Shown here in pieces: positions 5,629 to 8,642 of a stretch of 8,642 nucleotides of DNA. Made by a program: the position numbers and the translations under genes. Every line of letters starts with the position of its first letter. Within the stretch, counting starts at the first letter, position 1. Origin of the DNA: Actinomycetota bacterium (GTDB lineage Bacteria; Actinomycetota; Actinomycetes; Nanopelagicales; Nanopelagicaceae). The stretch lies in assembly GCA_947463335.1 (NCBI GenBank), contig CANHRF010000039.1, positions 1 to 8,642 of the forward strand, read 5' to 3'. A model generated the notes under the pieces. The model did no database searches, was not told the origin of the DNA, and saw only the letters and a program-made list of their open reading frames with translations.

Positions 5629-6032
5629 TGAAAAAATTTATCAAAAATGAGGATGGAAGTGCCAGCGTCGAGTTTGTTGTACTCGCGTTACCTCTTTTCA
5701 TTCCACTCATTATATTTTTACAGCAATTTGCGAGCGTTAGCGCCGAAGAAGGTTTTGCGCGCACCTTAGCTCGTGAAGGAGCGCGTGCTTATGTTTCAAG
5801 TTCGAGCACCGATAGTGCGGAAGAGATGATGAATAAGGTAATTGTGGCTGCAGGTAAAGAGCTAGGCCTTACCAAAGAACATTTCGACCGTATGGCTATT
5901 GGGCTGGAGTGCAGTAACACACCCTGTCATTCGCCGAATGGAAAAGTGCAAGTAACCATTCACTTCGTTGCTACTGAGCAGTTCCGAGCAGTTACCGCCT
6001 CAGCTCAAGAGTATGTCTCTCCGTGGAGTTAA
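5628..6032 (+). CDS. tadE: TadE-like pseudopilin
   Basis: 134 residues with a canonical TadE start: KKFIKNEDG then SASVEFVVLALPLFIPLIIF, that is, cleavage after G10 and Glu at +5 (E15), as required for class III prepilin processing. The single helix covers about 16-35. The extracellular part carries the TadE-typical AREGARAY (48-55) and two cysteines, C95 and C100, that could form a disulfide outside the cell. The GTG start overlaps the previous stop (TAGTG). The 3' end overlaps the next gene by 10 nt. Minor pseudopilin of the Tad pilus. Confidence 0.87.
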   Translation: MKKFIKNEDGSASVEFVVLALPLFIPLIIFLQQFASVSAEEGFARTLAREGARAYVSSSSTDSAEEMMNKVIVAAGKELGLTKEHFDRMAIGLECSNTPCHSPNGKVQVTIHFVATEQFRAVTASAQEYVSPWS

Positions 6033-6568
6033 ATAATAGATTTGTTAAGGACGAGCGAGGTTCGATCTCAGTATTGGTCCTGGCGCTTTTCTTAATAACT
6101 GTCATTACATCTTTGATAATCACAAATGTCGCCGCGATTACGATCGCTAAGCGTTCGCTAATTCAAGCAACCGAGGCTGCTGCACAGCGTGGAGTTAGAA
6201 ATCTAAATAAGGATGCTTATTATTCCGGCGAATTTGATCTAAGTACTATGGCTGGAAACATTTTTGGCTTAGGCCCAAACGATCCAGGAGTGCCAATTGA
6301 TTGCTCCAAAGCTTTAGAAGATTCTCAAGGAGCACTCGCTGACTGGGCTGGTGGGCCAAGATCCCTGCGGAGAATTGAGTTAAGCGAAGTGACAATTTCA
6401 GATATCCAATGCGATGGGTTCGGAATTCGGTTATCTACTACGGCAACTGCACGGTTACCAATTGTTATTCCGCTATTTAAGATAGAAAAGATTCTTGTCA
6501 CAGCACAGGTTTCAACTACAAATATACGGAAAGCGGGGTTCTCGCCTTTCGGTATAAGGCTTTTCTAG
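6023..6568 (+). CDS. TadG-like / Rv3654c-type pilus-associated membrane protein
   Basis: 181 residues. [20 protein letters not shown] (8-27) begins one membrane helix to about 42, followed by an extracellular domain of about 140 residues with C94 and C130. The RGSxSVLVLAL start and [19 protein letters not shown] (42-60) follow the pattern of TadG-like proteins and of the 'helicase/secretion neighborhood TadE-like' proteins of actinobacteria. There is no Glu at +5 (V18), so processing by the prepilin peptidase is doubtful. The von Willebrand-type domain of long TadG proteins is absent. The GTG at 6023 is the only start that keeps the KDERG leader; it overlaps tadE by 10 nt. It is the last gene of the pilus operon, 19 bp before prfB. 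Confidence 0.78.
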   Translation: MELNNRFVKDERGSISVLVLALFLITVITSLIITNVAAITIAKRSLIQATEAAAQRGVRNLNKDAYYSGEFDLSTMAGNIFGLGPNDPGVPIDCSKALEDSQGALADWAGGPRSLRRIELSEVTISDIQCDGFGIRLSTTATARLPIVIPLFKIEKILVTAQVSTTNIRKAGFSPFGIRLF

Positions 6569-6575
6569 TACTCGC

Positions 6576-6587
6576 TATCCTTACCTC
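6576..6587 (+). promoter_or_regulatory. Leaderless promoter (-10 box) of prfB
   Basis: TATCCT at 6576-6581 is followed by exactly 6 nt and the ATG, the same geometry as at cpaF, placing the transcription start at the A of the ATG. There is no Shine-Dalgarno and no clear -35 box. Confidence 0.6.
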
Positions 6588-7691
6588 ATGGCCCGTGAAT
6601 ACGATCTCGAGATTGCTGCGATAAGCGCAACTCTTGTATCTATAGAAAAGGTCTTGGATCTGCCGAAACTTGAGGCCGAGGCAGTTGAACTTGAAGCGGC
6701 TGCTGGTGTTCCGAATTTATGGGATGACCCAGAAGCGGCACAGAAAATTACGAGCAAACTCTCTCGCGTGCAGAGCACGATTGCTCGCTTAAAGGGTTTG
6801 CGCAGACGCGTTGAAGATTTACCAATTCTCTTTGAGCTGGCTACTTCTGAGCCAGATGGTTCTGCTTTGGCTGATGCTGAAGGCGAATTGGATTCAGTTG
6901 TAAAAGCAATTAGCGAACTTGAAGTCACGACTCTGTTAAATGGTGAATACGACGACCGTGATGCGCTAATCACTATTCGCTCTGAAGCTGGTGGTGTTGA
7001 AGCAGCGGACTGGGCGGAAATGTTGATGCGTATGTATCTGCGTTACTGCGAACGTCACGAATATAAAGTTGATGTACTGGAAACTTCTTATGCCGAAGAA
7101 GCGGGAATCAAATCAACAACTTTTAGAGTTAGCGCGCCATATGCATACGGCACTATCTCGGTAGAACAAGGCACGCACCGCTTGGTTCGCATCTCGCCCT
7201 TTGATTCGCAATCTCGCCGCCACACATCTTTTGCGGGCGTTGAAGTTGTGCCGGTTGTTGAACAGAGCGATCACATTGAAATTGATGAAAAAGAAATCCG
7301 TGTTGATGTTTATCGCTCATCGGGTCCTGGGGGACAAGGCGTGAATACAACTGATTCTGCTGTGCGCCTAACGCACATCCCGACTGGAATTGTTGTTTCT
7401 TGCCAGAACGAACGTTCGCAGATTCAAAATAAAGCAACGGCAATGGCTGTTTTGCAATCTAAGTTATTGGAACGTCGTCGCCAAGAAGAACAAGCGAAGA
7501 TCAATGCTCTAAAGGGCGATAATTCAGGCTCTTGGGGTAACCAGATGCGCTCATATGTTTTAGCGCCGTATCAAATGGTTAAAGATCTGCGAAATAACCA
7601 CGAGACTGGAAATACATCTGCAGTATTAAATGGTGAAATCGATGATTTCATTGAAGCGGGAATTCGCTGGAGACGTTCGAGCGCCTCTTAA
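6588..7691 (+). CDS. prfB: Peptide chain release factor 2 (RF2)
   Basis: 367 residues, the normal RF2 length. It recognises UGA and UAA stop codons on the ribosome and triggers peptide release. The stop-codon-reading tripeptide SPF is at 203-205 in [15 protein letters not shown], which separates RF2 from RF1 (PxT). The catalytic GGQ loop is SGPGGQGVN at 245-253. The N-terminal coiled-coil domain covers about 1-110, and [12 protein letters not shown] near the C-terminus is typical of the family. The gene is read in a single frame: the programmed +1 frameshift around codon 25 that regulates RF2 in many other bacteria is absent. The start at 6588 gives the family-like N-terminus and fits the leaderless -10 box. 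Followed by ftsE after 230 bp, an order common in actinobacteria. Confidence 0.98.
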   Translation: MAREYDLEIAAISATLVSIEKVLDLPKLEAEAVELEAAAGVPNLWDDPEAAQKITSKLSRVQSTIARLKGLRRRVEDLPILFELATSEPDGSALADAEGELDSVVKAISELEVTTLLNGEYDDRDALITIRSEAGGVEAADWAEMLMRMYLRYCERHEYKVDVLETSYAEEAGIKSTTFRVSAPYAYGTISVEQGTHRLVRISPFDSQSRRHTSFAGVEVVPVVEQSDHIEIDEKEIRVDVYRSSGPGGQGVNTTDSAVRLTHIPTGIVVSCQNERSQIQNKATAMAVLQSKLLERRRQEEQAKINALKGDNSGSWGNQMRSYVLAPYQMVKDLRNNHETGNTSAVLNGEIDDFIEAGIRWRRSSAS

Positions 7692-7696
7692 TATCT

Positions 7697-7728
7697 CTAG
7701 ATTTCGCTAGATTTCTCTCGTTCAGAGA
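7697..7728 (+). terminator. Direct repeats and weak hairpin after prfB, possible terminator
   Basis: CTAGATTTC occurs at 7697-7705 and 7707-7715. TCTCT (7714-7718) and AGAGA (7724-7728) can form a 5-bp stem with loop CGTTC, followed by a T-rich run (TTTATTTG). The stem is short and A/U-rich, so termination here is only a possibility. Confidence 0.25.
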
Positions 7729-7921
7729 TTTATTTGCTTTGGTAATTCTTTTCACATTGAGCGTATTTCACGCGTAAGTATTTGGCGCAGAAACCTGAGA
7801 ATTCACGCAATTTGCACCGATATCAGGCGCTTTTCGCTCATCTATACCTAAACTAACCCTCAGTACGGTGGCCATAACTTCCCCCATATCCATGGCGCCC
7901 AAGAGGAACGAAGGAGTTCGT
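7729..7921 (+). other. Intergenic region upstream of ftsE
   Basis: No gene or RNA is apparent. A possible -10 box TATACC lies at 7843-7848 without a good -35, which would give a 5' UTR of about 70 nt. AAGGAG at 7911-7916, 5 nt before the GTG at 7922, is the ftsE ribosome-binding site and fixes its start. Confidence 0.4.
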
Positions 7922-8611
7922 GTGATTCGCTTTGAGAATGTGACGAAGCTTTACTCAGGTCAAGAGCGCCCCGCGTTGGATACCGTCAGCCTAGAAATTG
8001 TTAAAGGCGAATTCGTTTTCTTAGTTGGTCTATCTGGTTCTGGTAAGTCAACCTTCTTGCGCTTGATCTTGCGTGAAGAGCGACCATCATCAGGTGTCAT
8101 TCACGTCGCTGGAAAAGATCTTGGCAAGTTGGCAAACCATAAGGTTCCGGAACTTCGCCGCCAGGTCGGAACTGTTTTCCAAGACTTCCGTTTATTGCAG
8201 AATAAAACCATCGCCGAGAACGTTGCCTTTACATTGCATGTCCTTGGTTATTCAAAGCGCGAGATAGCGCGCGAAGTTCCTGAAGTTCTGGAGCTAGTAG
8301 GTTTGGAAGATAAAGGCGATCGTATGCCGAATGAAATTTCGGGTGGAGAACAACAGCGTGTGGCAATTGCTCGCGCTTATGTAAGCCGCCCAGCGATCAT
8401 CATCGCCGATGAACCAACCGGAAACCTTGATCCGGCGACTTCTGTCGGAATTATGAAGTTACTTGATCGGATTAACCGCGAAGGAACGACAGTCTTGATG
8501 GCTACCCACGATGCGGGAATCGTTGATCAGATGCGTAAGCGCGTTATTGAACTGGACAGCGGCCACGTTATTCGTGACCAGGTGCGCGGTGTCTATGGAT
8601 ACACGGGCTAA
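7922..8611 (+). CDS. ftsE: Cell division ATP-binding protein FtsE
   Basis: 229 residues, the length of mycobacterial FtsE. It is the cytoplasmic ATPase of the FtsEX complex, which sits at the division site and uses ATP to activate a peptidoglycan hydrolase through FtsX. All ABC motifs are present: Walker [10 protein letters not shown] at 36-44, Q-loop Q87 in VFQDFRLL, signature SGGEQQR at 140-146, Walker B IIIADEPT at 159-166 and the H-loop H196. The N-terminus [11 protein letters not shown] from the GTG at 7922 is the family standard and has AAGGAG 5 nt upstream. A GTG at 7868 would add 18 non-conserved residues with no ribosome-binding site, so I reject it. The ftsX start follows 26 bp later. 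Confidence 0.97.
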   Translation: MIRFENVTKLYSGQERPALDTVSLEIVKGEFVFLVGLSGSGKSTFLRLILREERPSSGVIHVAGKDLGKLANHKVPELRRQVGTVFQDFRLLQNKTIAENVAFTLHVLGYSKREIAREVPEVLELVGLEDKGDRMPNEISGGEQQRVAIARAYVSRPAIIIADEPTGNLDPATSVGIMKLLDRINREGTTVLMATHDAGIVDQMRKRVIELDSGHVIRDQVRGVYGYTG

Positions 8612-8637
8612 GCGGATCTAAGGGATAAGGTAAATAC

Positions 8638-8642
8638 ATGCG
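8638..8642 (+). CDS. ftsX: Start of ftsX (cell division protein FtsX), truncated by the window
   Basis: Only ATG CG is visible, giving Met and probably Arg, which fits the MR start usual for actinobacterial FtsX. AAGG at 8627-8630 lies 7 nt upstream. The call rests on this start signal and on the nearly invariant ftsE-ftsX order, not on coding sequence. Confidence 0.65.

Noticed and set aside
6588..6700. Programmed +1 frameshift in prfB
   Set aside because: The reading frame is continuous from the ATG, and no CTTTGA slip site with an in-frame stop is present.
7868..7921. N-terminal extension of FtsE from the GTG at 7868
   Set aside because: The extra 18 residues are not family-like, and AAGGAG directly precedes the GTG at 7922, which gives the standard [11 protein letters not shown].

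Overview
The window comes from a Gram-positive actinobacterium of unusually low G+C (roughly mid-40s percent by eye). The evidence is the actinobacterial multifunctional 2-oxoglutarate enzyme Kgd (N-terminus present), an actinobacterial-type Tad pilus locus with no secretin, the prfB-ftsE-ftsX order, and two start codons (cpaF, prfB) that look leaderless. A streamlined freshwater actinobacterium (Nanopelagicales/acI-like) would fit, but that placement is inference.

Layout. Positions 1-486 (minus strand) hold the first 162 codons of kgd, which runs off the left edge and carries an Ala/Pro-rich linker with an 81-nt tandem duplication. A 193-bp gap separates it from a divergent short-chain dehydrogenase gene (680-1444). 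This gene converges on a small four-helix membrane protein gene (1456-1839, minus strand). Only 19 bp further on, a plus-strand gene (1859-2293) starts in the opposite direction. It encodes a shortened, catalytically degenerate GGDEF domain that still shows an RxxD motif at the c-di-GMP I-site position.

From 2387 to 6568 runs a compact Tad/Flp-type pilus operon: cpaF/tadA ATPase, tadB, tadC, a small pilin-like protein, two TadE-like pseudopilins and a TadG-like protein, most joined by 1-10 nt overlaps. Its first gene appears to be transcribed from a leaderless promoter whose -35 region overlaps an AGTTA dyad. A 14-nt triplicate repeat separates tadC from the pilin-like gene. No CpaE/TadZ-like ATPase and no prepilin peptidase are present in the window.

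The right end is housekeeping: prfB (release factor 2, 6588-7691, apparently leaderless, no programmed frameshift), a 230-bp intergenic stretch, ftsE (7922-8611), and the first bases of ftsX (8638 onward). FtsE and FtsX form the ABC-type complex that activates peptidoglycan hydrolysis at division.

The most interesting part is 1772-2386 together with the Tad operon. A degenerate GGDEF protein with a possible c-di-GMP-binding site sits where related actinobacteria usually carry a CpaE-like ATPase, and it is flanked by perfect palindromes. This suggests, without proving, a nucleotide-sensing control module for the pilus.
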